Shown: positions 33,562 to 42,307 of the stretch, piece by piece
Layout: every line of letters begins with the position of its first letter
Numbering within the stretch: position 1 is the first letter of the stretch
Origin: Chryseolinea sp. H1M3-3
GTDB lineage: Bacteria; Bacteroidota; Bacteroidia; Cytophagales; Cyclobacteriaceae
Direction: 5' to 3'
NCBI RefSeq assembly: GCF_029360725.1
Contig: NZ_JARKMY010000004.1
Span: 62,001 to 126,000, forward strand
Length of the DNA stretch: 64,000 bases
Position numbers and translations under genes: made by a program
The notes under the pieces: generated by a model
Told to the model about the DNA's origin: nothing
The model's database searches: none
What the model saw: only the letters and a program-made list of their open reading frames with translations

Positions 33562-34661
33562 AGCAGTGGAATTTTTACGGTAAACGATTCCTCATCCTGC
33601 ACAATTTGTACGGGACTTTTGGTGAGAAGGTGATATCGGTTTCTAATATTTGCTAAACCGATCCCTGTCGATGTGATTCCTTCAAACTCACTTCTGGATC
33701 TAACAGGGTTTATGACAACCAGGTAAGAATCCTTAATCAATATTGTGACAATCAATGGTTCTTTTTGCGACATCCGATTATGCTTAACACAATTCTCGAT
33801 GAGAAGTTGCAAGGTCAATGGAGCGATGCGATATCTTTCAGCCTCCTGATCTGTTATCAAAATCTTCACATCAAACTTGTTCTCAAACCTGATCTTCAAC
33901 AGAAACGCATAGGATTGAAGGAAGTCCAACTCTGTTTTTAAAGAAACTGTATCGTTGTCTTTCTGCTCAAGAATATAGCGATATGCTTTAGCAAGTTGGC
34001 CGATAAATCTTTCAGACAAATTCGCATCAACATGAACGAGAGAAGATAATATGCTGAGGCTGTTGAAAAGAAAGTGAGGGCTAACCTGATTCTTCAATGC
34101 TTCAAATTGGGCGAGGGCATTTTCCTTCATAAGCTGCTCCGCCTGAATTTCCATATCACGCATTCTAAAATGCGCCTTCCGATTTAGAATGAGGTAGAAA
34201 ATAGAAATCGAAATGACGATAGTAAGCCCTGTGTTTGTTCGTCTCAAGGCATTCCACCATGCAAATTGAGGCGGCCTGTTACCAGGCCTGCGAATTTCCT
34301 CGCGACTGATAGGCTCGGTCACCATTGTCCAGAACTCGACATTGAGCTTGAAGAGAAGATGCGATAATAATACTGCCACTACAGCAACAACGATGGACAA
34401 AGCAATTGTTTTGATCCGCAGTTCAAGAATCGCTGGCCCGATAAGTTTTTCTGAAGAGTCAATAATGTGATCAATGGCGATGATCAGCAAAGCATAAAAT
34501 ATAAAGTTAACAATGGCGGGGAACACCAGGAACTGCACATTATTCCAACGATCCATCGGGATATTAAAATAAATTGTAATAGGATAATAGATGCATAGCA
34601 CCGTCAGCGCCAGATATATCGCCTGTTTAAAACTTATCTTACCCTGTTGTGAATCACTCAT
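33558..34661 (-). CDS. LytS/YehU-type membrane sensor histidine kinase
   Basis: 367 residues. Four hydrophobic segments lie in the first 185 residues (about 12-30, 45-65, 85-105, 150-168), with a periplasmic loop. A short coiled coil leads to the His_kinase domain with the phosphoacceptor motif QVSPHFLFNSLSIL near residue 196. The C-terminal ATPase domain has the N-box LIENCVKHN and G-box STGIGLANIRNRY. It phosphorylates the LytTR regulator encoded next. The long HK loop sequence GNRPPQFAWW gives no clue to the signal. Confidence 0.93.
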   Translation of the reverse strand: MSDSQQGKISFKQAIYLALTVLCIYYPITIYFNIPMDRWNNVQFLVFPAIVNFIFYALLIIAIDHIIDSSEKLIGPAILELRIKTIALSIVVAVVAVLLSHLLFKLNVEFWTMVTEPISREEIRRPGNRPPQFAWWNALRRTNTGLTIVISISIFYLILNRKAHFRMRDMEIQAEQLMKENALAQFEALKNQVSPHFLFNSLSILSSLVHVDANLSERFIGQLAKAYRYILEQKDNDTVSLKTELDFLQSYAFLLKIRFENKFDVKILITDQEAERYRIAPLTLQLLIENCVKHNRMSQKEPLIVTILIKDSYLVVINPVRSRSEFEGITSTGIGLANIRNRYHLLTKSPVQIVQDEESFTVKIPLL

Positions 34662-34669
34662 ACAAATGG

Positions 34670-34677
34670 CAAATGTA
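34670..34677 (-). promoter_or_regulatory. Possible -7 element of the histidine kinase gene
   Basis: The minus strand reads TACATTTG, fitting TAnnTTTG, 8 bases before the start codon at 34661. No -33 box at the proper distance was found. Confidence 0.35.
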
Positions 34678-34925
34678 CGGTAATGAAAACAATGGCGATA
34701 TTCGAGATTTCTGAGTTAGGGAAAAAGTTTGTCGAATGCCGACTTTTAGGGTATGAATCAGAGTACGTTGAATTAATCTGAGAGATCTGCATTACAGCAA
34801 TCTAAACAATTACACCAAATTATTTTGATGTCACAGCGTTCCATAAGCACCATGTAAATTGGTGATGGATACATTGGCTAGCGACACACGGCATAAAATG
34901 CTCAGGAATTTGTAATGGTCCTATG

Positions 34926-36482
34926 TTATTGTTTTATAAACTTAGCCGTTGTCTCTTTTCCATTGGTTGAAATCAAAAGATAATATAAACCTGGTGCCAG
35001 ATGACTTACATGGAGGGTAACATTTGACGTGCCGGGCGGAATGGCTTGCACCTGCAATTTTTTATTAACGTCAAATAGCGCGACAGAACCTTCGGCATCG
35101 CTTGGCGATTTAAGTTCAATGTTGATTGCTGAAGAAACAACGGTGGGATATACGACAACGCTTGGGTCAAGATCCCCAATGTGTGGAGGTATGGTGGTGT
35201 CCCAATTGCAGAAGGCTTGCATTACATTAAACTTATCTAAAAAAGTGCTTTTCAATTCTTCGTAATGCGGCGACCGAAAGGTTACATTAAAAGCAGTTTC
35301 TGTTATCGCCTGTGTAGTGGCTTGCATAGCAACAGAATATTCACAAAGCCCGCCTGAAAGCCCCTGTGGATCTGTACGTATTAAAAACATATTGTCACCG
35401 TTGGCACCCGTAACAACAAGGCTATCCGCTGTTGTTATTATTTCGCGCCCTTCGGATGCGACAATTTCCAAATGGTAGACCTTCGACCATCTACGATTGC
35501 CGTTCAAGTCGGTGTTTAAAATATAGGCTCTATCTTGTTCGGTACTTCTTACTTTTCCAGTCAGGTAGAGCCCTCCTACACCATTGACTTCTTTTTTTGT
35601 TGCAAGGCTTACACTGATACTATTGCTTCCGTATGTCCTCGCCCAATTGAATGTTCCATCTGTGTTTAATTGCATCAAGAGGGCCGATCCCGAAATTGTG
35701 CCAGTTACATAAATTACACTTCCAACTTGGGTGATGGAGGTTCCGTATATCGAACTGCCAGATTCTATCGGGCGATATGCTCTTGACCATAGCAGTGTTA
35801 AGTCACTCGTAAATTTGAAGAGATGCAATTCACTATTCTCAAAATTTCCGCCGAGTACCAAAAAGCCATCAGGCGTTTGCACTACCCACCGCGTTATCGA
35901 GTTTGCTATTAATGTTGTAGCTAGAGGTTCTCCATTCGCATCTGTGACATGAACAAAACCCCCGCCCGGACTGCTGATGCCTGTTAGTACAGTTCCACTT
36001 GGCGTGCCACTGGCATTTCTTACTACCTGAATACAGGTTCCAAAATCATCAGCATAAAATCGAAACCCTTTTGTGACAAGGGTATTACCATTTGGACCAA
36101 TTTTTAAAAATAAAGTATGATACCACCCACCATTCATAATATGTCCCGTGGCGACAATGCCGCCAGCTCCGTACTCGCGAAGCGATAAAACTTTACCCGA
36201 ATAAGTGCCATGCTCGCCCAGGTATATTCTCTGCCATGCGTTTGTACCTGTAACCGATGACTTTAAAACATACGGCCGGCCATGCAGACCGCTTTCATCA
36301 ATCACTCCACCAACGACATATTTACCATCCTTCGTTCTTGCTATGGAATTCCCTTTCATGTGACCATCCCAAAAAATAAAAGGACCTGGTGATTCCGCAC
36401 CATGGAACGTTGTAATTTGACAGACGCCTGTGGTAACATCAAGAAAAATAATAGCAAGGAAGAGGTGAGATAATTTTTTCAT
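34926..36482 (-). CDS. Secreted propeller-like protein with T9SS C-terminal sorting domain
   Basis: 518 residues from the ATG at 36482, which starts a signal peptide (MKKLSHLFLAIIFLDVTTGVCQ). The middle has repeated segments of the type found in secreted beta-propellers of Bacteroidota: GNSIARTKDGKYVVGGV, IYVTGTISGSALLMQLNTDG, LYLTGKVRSTEQDRAYIL, LNGNRRWSKVY. The last 80 residues form a type IX secretion sorting domain (DPSVVVYPTVVSSAINIEL ... APGLYYLLIS ... KFIKQ). It should be exported and attached to the cell surface. No catalytic motif was found. Confidence 0.85.
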   Translation of the reverse strand: MKKLSHLFLAIIFLDVTTGVCQITTFHGAESPGPFIFWDGHMKGNSIARTKDGKYVVGGVIDESGLHGRPYVLKSSVTGTNAWQRIYLGEHGTYSGKVLSLREYGAGGIVATGHIMNGGWYHTLFLKIGPNGNTLVTKGFRFYADDFGTCIQVVRNASGTPSGTVLTGISSPGGGFVHVTDANGEPLATTLIANSITRWVVQTPDGFLVLGGNFENSELHLFKFTSDLTLLWSRAYRPIESGSSIYGTSITQVGSVIYVTGTISGSALLMQLNTDGTFNWARTYGSNSISVSLATKKEVNGVGGLYLTGKVRSTEQDRAYILNTDLNGNRRWSKVYHLEIVASEGREIITTADSLVVTGANGDNMFLIRTDPQGLSGGLCEYSVAMQATTQAITETAFNVTFRSPHYEELKSTFLDKFNVMQAFCNWDTTIPPHIGDLDPSVVVYPTVVSSAINIELKSPSDAEGSVALFDVNKKLQVQAIPPGTSNVTLHVSHLAPGLYYLLISTNGKETTAKFIKQ

Positions 36483-36939
36483 TTTGAGCAAATAAGAAAT
36501 GAATAAAGCATAGCCATTGCATTAATTAAATCAAACTGTTCATTTGAAGGGGCAGCATACTAAATTAGGAATTAGCATCTAGAACATAGTAACTGTTATG
36601 ATAAAATCCCTGAATTTTGGTTGATCTAAAGACTAACGGTTCACAAAGAAAACCAGACCACTCCTTTCCGCGCTAGTCAGAAGTTTCTTGTTCTGAAGCC
36701 TCCAGAAAAACCAGTCTGCAGTTGGTTAGCGGGCTTTACGGGATTGTGATTTCACAACGCTTATCTGGCGCCCCGGGAATGGGCCTTTTGAAAGAAAGCA
36801 AAAGTGAAAGTGAAACGGTTCTGAGCTAATCCAATATCTAATTTTTATCAACGCTACATCGGATCGAGCACGCCTTCGCCTTTGTTTGCTTACATCGCCA
36901 ATAATTCTTTGACATTGGTGTCGATATTGAAAGTCAACT
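36483..36939. other. Intergenic stretch without a supported gene
   Basis: About 450 bases between the T9SS-sorted protein gene and the DUF2892-like gene. Short open frames in it have no family features. No clear terminator or promoter box was seen. Confidence 0.5.
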
Positions 36940-37392
36940 TCATTTATTAACCGCCCGCCACGCTTGAGCAGCATTATGCACACCTTTGAAGTCATTCCTA
37001 AGTGTTTTCAATGCATACTTTTCGCGATCAAGTTCAGGACGGCTTTTAATTCCCATTAGTCTAAACAGCGGCAGCGGTGGACACCAACCTTGAATTGCAT
37101 GTTGCACAAGAAACGAAGTTACCACTGCCGGCAGAATTGCCCAGCGTTTGTCTACGGTCAGGGCGAGAACGGCACCAGCAAGACCAAGTAACCCCGCATT
37201 AACTTCAAGCGTCCTTTCAATGTCCCATTTCTTATCCAATTCTTTTATGCGGGATTCAATTGCAGCTGGACTCTGCTCGCCATAGTGGGCGATATTTGCG
37301 ATAATTTCTTGATCTATCTTTTCATTTTGCGACCGTGACGTGCTTGATCTTACGCGTTCGCCTGGTTTTACTGTTGTCTCCATCTGTATCAT
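36940..37392 (-). CDS. DUF2892-like membrane protein
   Basis: 150 residues. A polar N-terminal 60 residues with SxSxSxNEKIDQEIIANIAHYG and a coiled-coil-like EQSPAAIESRIKELDKKWDIER are followed by two hydrophobic helices (NAGLLGLAGAVLALTV and WAILPAVVTSFLVQHAIQG) and the segment WCPPLPLFRLMGIKSR, which is the pattern of DUF2892 inner membrane proteins. A short charged tail ends the protein. An alternative ATG is at 37383. Members of this family often stand near rhodanese genes; none is seen here. Function unknown. Confidence 0.75.
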   Translation of the reverse strand: MIQMETTVKPGERVRSSTSRSQNEKIDQEIIANIAHYGEQSPAAIESRIKELDKKWDIERTLEVNAGLLGLAGAVLALTVDKRWAILPAVVTSFLVQHAIQGWCPPLPLFRLMGIKSRPELDREKYALKTLRNDFKGVHNAAQAWRAVNK

Positions 37393-37788
37393 ATTTAATT
37401 TGACACTAATACAAATCCTACAAGTCGAGAATAATTAAGTCATCAATTAAATTCCTAACATGTTTTGTGGCTATATGTTCTTACAATTGAGCAGAAATAA
37501 AATAATTGGACGATGTTTTTGGCAGGGTCAAACCGTTGAACCGGATTTGCTACCAGTAAATTAAAAAAAGACAAGAATAATAATGCTTCAAAGGAGCGTA
37601 GCTATTCTCGCAACGCTTAAGCGATTTTTATTTTGTTAGTTTTTGACTTGCAAGTTTTTTTCCGGACAATGTTCAACTATACGCCCTTGGCGAGACGAAT
37701 TGAAATTACATTGGAACGAATACCCATAACAGTACAATAGGCAAAGATGCGTGTACTGCAGCATTAACATGAAGATCTATCTTACATC
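37393..37788. other. Intergenic stretch without a supported gene
   Basis: Nearly 400 AT-rich bases between the second permease and the DUF2892-like gene. No coding frame, repeat or promoter box was supported. Confidence 0.5.
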
Positions 37789-40194
37789 TTATTCATACCT
37801 GATCGCATCACACGGATTGGATCTTGCGGCCTTTATAAAATGATAACCAACAGTAAGCCAGGCAATGAAGGCAGCCAGAATTCCACTAAGTAAAAACACT
37901 GCAGGGTCAAGGTCAATATGGTAAGCAAAAGAACTTAGCCAGGTATCCATCCCATACCAACCTAGTACACAGGCGACAACAAAAGCAATTCCAACAAGTG
38001 CCATGAACTCTTTCGACAGCATATGGTGAATGGATAATATGGATGCACCCAGCGCTTTCCTGATGCCAATTTCCCGTGTCCGCTGCTCGGCGGTAAACGC
38101 AGCGAGCCCAAGCAGACCGAGACAAGCAACAAAAATCGCTACCCCACTCATCACCGTGGAAAGTTTACTCAAGCGCTCTTCTTCACGAAACAATTGATCA
38201 AAATTTTCATCAAGGAATGAATAATCATAAGGCGAATGAAGTGCGTATTGCTTCCATGTCTTTTCAACTGAAGCAATTACGTCCCTGACGTTCCCATCAT
38301 AACGAATGTGCATGAAATCGGCGTGCGTTTTAAAAAAAACGACCAATGGTCGTACCGTTGACTTGAAAGACTCGAAATGAAAATCACGGATCACACCAAT
38401 GACAGGTATTGATGAACCTCCCCCATCGGTTTGAAATTTGCTATTGAGTGCATCCGTCCAACCCATTGCTTTTGCAGCAGCTTCGTTGATCACGCAGGCT
38501 TGAGCGTCTGACGCGATCAAAGGTGAGAAATAACGTCCTTGTGAAAGATTGATTTTTAGCACTTCAAGATGATTGTAATCGGCAGTGTAGACCTGAAACA
38601 CCACGTCCTTCGTGGCTCCTGCTTCGCGGAAGGTGGAAGCTCTATTCACTTCTGGAAAAGCATTATCTGCATAGCTCGCCTTCACTACGCCAGCCAGGTT
38701 ATTCACCGCTTCGAGGAATGCAGCGTAATTGTTTCCTAACCGCTGTGTGTTTTTAATAATCAGCACGTTTTGTTTATCAAAGCCGACATTCATATTGCGC
38801 ATGTAGTTGAGCTGACTGAATACCATCACCGTACAAATCATTAGCGCTATGGAAATGGAAAATTGCACAACCACCAGCGTACTTCTTATGCCCTTGCTCC
38901 TCATCCCGGTACTGGCCTTACCCTTCAATACATCCACTGGCTTAAATGAGGTGAGGTAAAAGGCAGGATAACTTCCCGACAACAAAGAAACGAATAGGAA
39001 AATGAGGCAGATCGACAGAATAATTTCAGGAAGCAACAACGTGTTAAACGAAAGTGTTTTTCCGGACAACAGATTGAAGTACGGCAGTAACAGGTACGTT
39101 GCGACCAGGGCCAGAACAGTTGCCATGAAAACAGATACGAATGATTCCGACAAAAATTGAAAGACAAGGGTTGTTCTATCAGATCCGAACGCCTTGCGCA
39201 AACCGACTTCCCGGGCGCGTTTCATCGAATGCGCTGTTGACAGGTTCATGAAATTGATGCACGCAATGAGCAGGATAAATATCCCAGTGGCTCCTGTAAT
39301 GTATATATAGCGAATGTCGCCTGAGGGTGATGTTCCGTCCGTAATTTCAGGGTGAAACAAGTGGCTTTCAGATAAGGCATACGGAAAGAAGGTGTATACG
39401 CCACCTTGCTTTTCAAACTCCTGTAACGTCATGCCAAAAGTAGCTTCAAGTTCCGGACTGACTTGTAACTTAACCATTGCCCTAAGGGCCGCAGTCACAG
39501 AGCCAATTGGCGTCGAAGGTGTTTTTTTGAAATAAGTATATGTGCCATCAACGCTACCCCAGCCATCTCTTGTGGTAGGCGAAGATGAGTAGGAAATCAG
39601 CGCATCAAACTGAATATGTGAGTTGGCCGGCGGCGACACCGCTACTCCGGTAACCGTGTATGTTTCATTTTCATTTCCAACAATCAGCGTTTTGCCGATG
39701 GCAGGCTCGTTTCCAAAATACTGTTTAGCTGCGTGATCCGCCAGCACTATGGTGTGTGGTTCCTTCAGAACATGTTTGGGGTCTCCCTGGAGTAATTGGA
39801 AACTGAAGAATTCAAAAAAGTTTGAGTCGGCTAGAAAAGCTTTGTCTTCACTGAAGGTTTTGTCCTCATTTCGGATCAGCAGGTTTTGGACTGGCCACGG
39901 GTTGATGCGTGTGGCTTCTTCTATTCCCGTCATGCCCGCGACTAAGGCCTGGGCTAACGGCGGACACGATGAAGATGTGATAATCTCTTGTCCTCCGAAA
40001 TTGATGTGCATACCCACATGATAGATATTCCCATAGTCTTTGTGAAACCTGTCGAAGGTTAGCTCATGATAGATATACAACCCAATCAGAAACGAAGCAG
40101 CAAGGCCAGTCGCTAGTCCCAAAATATTTAAGCAAGAATAGAATTTGTGGCGGGAAATATTGCGAAGAGCAGATTTTATGTAACGCTGCAACAT
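37789..40194 (-). CDS. MacB/FtsX-type ABC transporter permease
   Basis: 801 residues, same architecture as the gene at 29838-32270: TM1 in NILGLATGLAASFLIGLYI, a first periplasmic domain (YNIYHVGMHINFGG on), the FtsX block with REVGLRKAFGSDRTTLVFQF near 335, a second TM1-like helix, a second periplasmic domain, and the last block with REIGIRKALGASILSIHHML near 690 and three helices. It needs an ATPase from elsewhere. The region before its start carries one copy of an 88-base repeat (40202-40289). The two permeases share order but differ strongly in sequence, so they are old paralogues. Confidence 0.9.
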   Translation of the reverse strand: MLQRYIKSALRNISRHKFYSCLNILGLATGLAASFLIGLYIYHELTFDRFHKDYGNIYHVGMHINFGGQEIITSSSCPPLAQALVAGMTGIEEATRINPWPVQNLLIRNEDKTFSEDKAFLADSNFFEFFSFQLLQGDPKHVLKEPHTIVLADHAAKQYFGNEPAIGKTLIVGNENETYTVTGVAVSPPANSHIQFDALISYSSSPTTRDGWGSVDGTYTYFKKTPSTPIGSVTAALRAMVKLQVSPELEATFGMTLQEFEKQGGVYTFFPYALSESHLFHPEITDGTSPSGDIRYIYITGATGIFILLIACINFMNLSTAHSMKRAREVGLRKAFGSDRTTLVFQFLSESFVSVFMATVLALVATYLLLPYFNLLSGKTLSFNTLLLPEIILSICLIFLFVSLLSGSYPAFYLTSFKPVDVLKGKASTGMRSKGIRSTLVVVQFSISIALMICTVMVFSQLNYMRNMNVGFDKQNVLIIKNTQRLGNNYAAFLEAVNNLAGVVKASYADNAFPEVNRASTFREAGATKDVVFQVYTADYNHLEVLKINLSQGRYFSPLIASDAQACVINEAAAKAMGWTDALNSKFQTDGGGSSIPVIGVIRDFHFESFKSTVRPLVVFFKTHADFMHIRYDGNVRDVIASVEKTWKQYALHSPYDYSFLDENFDQLFREEERLSKLSTVMSGVAIFVACLGLLGLAAFTAEQRTREIGIRKALGASILSIHHMLSKEFMALVGIAFVVACVLGWYGMDTWLSSFAYHIDLDPAVFLLSGILAAFIAWLTVGYHFIKAARSNPCDAIRYE

Positions 40195-40540
40195 AACTTA
40201 GTTGTTTGAGGTGCCTAGAATGATGTATGATACACGTTAAAAAGTTTTAAGCGTACTTTAGAGAACAGGAAGCAGCAATAAACTCTGGGCTAACTAAGTA
40301 GGTCCGGAAAATCTGCTGTATAGGAAGAGAAGTCGTCGGACCTCACGATTTACCATGCCAGCTAACTCGCTAGCACGTAGTTAAGGAAGGGGTTTTCATT
40401 TTTTTTTCGCTATCCGAAATAGCATTTAAGATTTTATTTTTTTTTTCAAGGATCACCATGACCTTCTGCAATGATTTGAAAAAATAAAAATTGAATTACG
40501 TTCTGTAACCGGAAAGCAGCGTTGGATATCGTTTCATCAA
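40195..40540. other. Intergenic region with dispersed repeat
   Basis: Holds the repeat copy at 40202-40289, an inverted repeat AGGTCCG/CGGACCT (40300-40306, 40337-40343) and T-runs. It must contain the promoter of the permease gene, but no CAAAnnTA box was found near the start. Confidence 0.5.
40202..40289. repeat. Dispersed intergenic repeat, copy 1
   Basis: Begins TTGTTTGAGG and includes TGATACACG, TAAAAAGTTTTAA and GGAAGCAGCAAT, in the same order and spacing as copy 2 at 41426-41515. It starts 8 bases upstream of the permease start codon. Confidence 0.75.
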
Positions 40541-40885
40541 TTAATTGAACCAGACGGCATAACCTTGCCTCCGCAAGTCCCATGCAAGTTTTTCCTCCAT
40601 CATCAAAGCTTCTTCCCTAGTTAACGGCTTGACGTTGATATGCTCGTATAAACTCGGACGCAAATACGCTCCGTATTTCTGCACAATGTTTGACGATAGC
40701 TTGTGACCTTTTTTGTTAACATAACCCGTTCGATGTTCCAAAAATCTTTCTGCAGGAGTTTTACTCGTCATACCCACATAAAGACACTGAAGTACTCCAT
40801 TGAATTGTGGGTTGGCGGCACGGAATTTTGTATTCTCCGTAAAAACCTTTTTCGAGAGCTCAATCACGTAAACTCGATATCGCAT
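40541..40885 (-). CDS. GIY-YIG-like nuclease-superfamily protein
   Basis: 114 residues. The first strand reads YRVYVIEL and the second CLYVGMTSKTPAERFLEHRTG, matching the GIY (as VYV) and YIG (as YVG) strands with the conserved Arg helix; a Glu-rich helix TREEALMMEEKLAWDLRRQG follows. The order and length are those of a stand-alone GIY-YIG domain. No DNA-binding domain or partner gene is visible. It may be a nuclease of unknown target or a degenerate relative. The upstream and downstream gaps contain the dispersed repeat copies. Confidence 0.72.
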   Translation of the reverse strand: MRYRVYVIELSKKVFTENTKFRAANPQFNGVLQCLYVGMTSKTPAERFLEHRTGYVNKKGHKLSSNIVQKYGAYLRPSLYEHINVKPLTREEALMMEEKLAWDLRRQGYAVWFN

Positions 40886-40964
40886 GTTACAAATAACGCT
40901 TTCACTGCAAATATTTTCAAAACGTATATCGAGCGTTAGTTATTGTAGTCCCTGGTTTTAGTAA

Positions 40965-41354
40965 TTACCATAATATTCCCCAGATAACATTTTTAGGTTT
41001 GAAGACTCTCATCGGGAATGTACCTGTTGGTTTGAAACATGGCATATTGTCCCCTGACTTTGGGTGCAAACAAGGCATATTGTCCCCTGAATATATTTCC
41101 TCTGTAGATTTACTTGGCGCGGGTCTTGTTGGCGACCTATTGAACCTGTCGTGCGCCCGGTTACTCAAAAAATCACTGAATTTGTCAAACTTATACCTGC
41201 TGAAATCGTCAAACTTATAATTGCTGAAATCGTCATTCTTTTTATTTTGAAACTGCTCACTCGTCGTGTCCGTTTTACGGTGACGGTTTAGTTGTGAATA
41301 TGTTGGCGTTATGTATCCAAAAATCACTGCAAATAATAGAACGGTTGTCTTCAT
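40965..41354 (-). CDS. Small secreted repeat-rich protein, unknown function
   Basis: 129 residues with signal peptide (MKTTVLLFAVIFGYITPTYSQ). The mature part has a tandem motif of 8 residues (FSNYKFDD, FSRYKFDK, FSDFLSNR) followed by a duplicated motif GDNMPC-x-x-P spaced by 11 residues (GDNMPCLHPK, GDNMPCFKPT). The DNA behind the second motif is an exact 17-base direct repeat. The ending PMRVFKPKNVIWGILW is hydrophobic. The two Cys in MPC motifs could bind metal or form a disulfide. Not recognised as a named family. Confidence 0.65.
   Translation of the reverse strand: MKTTVLLFAVIFGYITPTYSQLNRHRKTDTTSEQFQNKKNDDFSNYKFDDFSRYKFDKFSDFLSNRAHDRFNRSPTRPAPSKSTEEIYSGDNMPCLHPKSGDNMPCFKPTGTFPMRVFKPKNVIWGILW
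41041..41090. repeat. 17-base direct repeat inside the small secreted protein gene
   Basis: GGCATATTGTCCCCTGA at 41041-41057 and 41074-41090, period 33 bases, encodes the doubled GDNMPC motif on the minus strand. Confidence 0.85.
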
Positions 41355-41425
41355 TTTTTCTGAATTTTGCTACCTGCACACAATTTAATGGTTTACACTT
41401 CATCGTCAAGCTAACGTCGTCTTAA

Positions 41426-41515
41426 TTGTTTGAGGGACCCTTGTAGAGTGATGGTGATACACGCTAAAAAGTTTTAACAGTGCCATATAGAACCGGAAGC
41501 AGCAATGCACTCGGG
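41426..41515. repeat. Dispersed intergenic repeat, copy 2
   Basis: Second copy of the 88-90-base element: TTGTTTGAGG, TGATACACG, TAAAAAGTTTTAA, AGAAC-GGAAGCAGCAAT, ACTC-GGG. It lies 71 bases upstream of the minus-strand small secreted protein gene and about 115 bases before the plus-strand GNAT gene. Confidence 0.75.
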
Positions 41516-41631
41516 AATAGACTCAGGGAATAATCATCGCATAAAACTTAATTTAATAGCAACAAAGCTGGGCAAGGCGGAAACGGAGGAACTGAGATAT
41601 GAATGAGAACAAAAGTTGCTAACGGAATTTT

Positions 41632-42153
41632 ATGATACAATTGAGACCATTTGAACAATCACATTTTAGTACACTGATTTCATGGATTAACACCAAAGAA
41701 CTTTTATTGACCATCGCCGGTACTTATTTTGAATTTCCACTAACAACCGACCAACTTCAGCAATACCTTACCGATGACAAAAGCAATTCTTTTAGCGTTG
41801 TCGACACGTCCACAAATACTATTATTGGTCACGCAGAGATTGTTAAAGCTGGTAACCGGTTTTATAAAATCGACAAATTATTAATCGGTGATCAAGCGAA
41901 CCGGGGCAAAGGAATCGGCAAACAGGTAATGGGAGAACTACTGCGGTATGCATTTGAGAAATTAGATGCGGACGTCGTTGAACTTAATGTATTTGACTGG
42001 AATGTCGCAGGCATCCGTTGTTATGAGGTAGTTGGTTTTGTTCTTAACCCTGATAAGAAACAAACTTTTGAGGTAAATGGAAAAATATGGCAGGCTTTGA
42101 ACATGACGATTGAAAAGAATCGATGGAGTAAATTGATCGCTGAGAAAAACTAA
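41632..42153 (+). CDS. GNAT-family N-acetyltransferase
   Basis: 173 residues. MIQLRPFEQSHFSTLISWINT is the usual start of RimJ/RimL-like members; the acetyl-CoA loop is QANRGKGIGKQVMGELLRYAF (near 87-107, R-G-x-G-I-G), followed by LDADVVELNVFDWNVAGIRCYEVVGF, the conserved last strands. It transfers acetyl from CoA to an amine, of protein, peptide or small molecule. It is alone on the plus strand, convergent with the large AAA ATPase gene. Confidence 0.9.
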   Translation: MIQLRPFEQSHFSTLISWINTKELLLTIAGTYFEFPLTTDQLQQYLTDDKSNSFSVVDTSTNTIIGHAEIVKAGNRFYKIDKLLIGDQANRGKGIGKQVMGELLRYAFEKLDADVVELNVFDWNVAGIRCYEVVGFVLNPDKKQTFEVNGKIWQALNMTIEKNRWSKLIAEKN

Positions 42154-42307
42154 ATAACAAAATCTCATTGAGCCAACGGTTAAAGAATTCCTCTTAAGTG
42201 AAACCAGAAGCGTCTCACCCTGCAGGTTATTGACGGCACCTCGATAGAAGTGATTGTAATAATCACTATAAACATTACTAATAGGTCTTCAGATGGGGAT
42301 CATGCTA

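Noticed and set aside
36600-36940. Possible short gene on the minus strand
   Set aside because: No family features and overlapping the end of the DUF2892-like gene in another frame.
40381-40460. T-runs with hairpin GCTAT-CCGAA-ATAGC as terminator
   Set aside because: The orientation does not fit any gene end: on the minus strand an A-run, not a T-run, follows the stem.
42249-42267. Hairpin AGTGATT-GTAAT-AATCACT between convergent GNAT and ATPase genes
   Set aside because: No U-run follows on either strand and the stem is weak, so it was not called a terminator.
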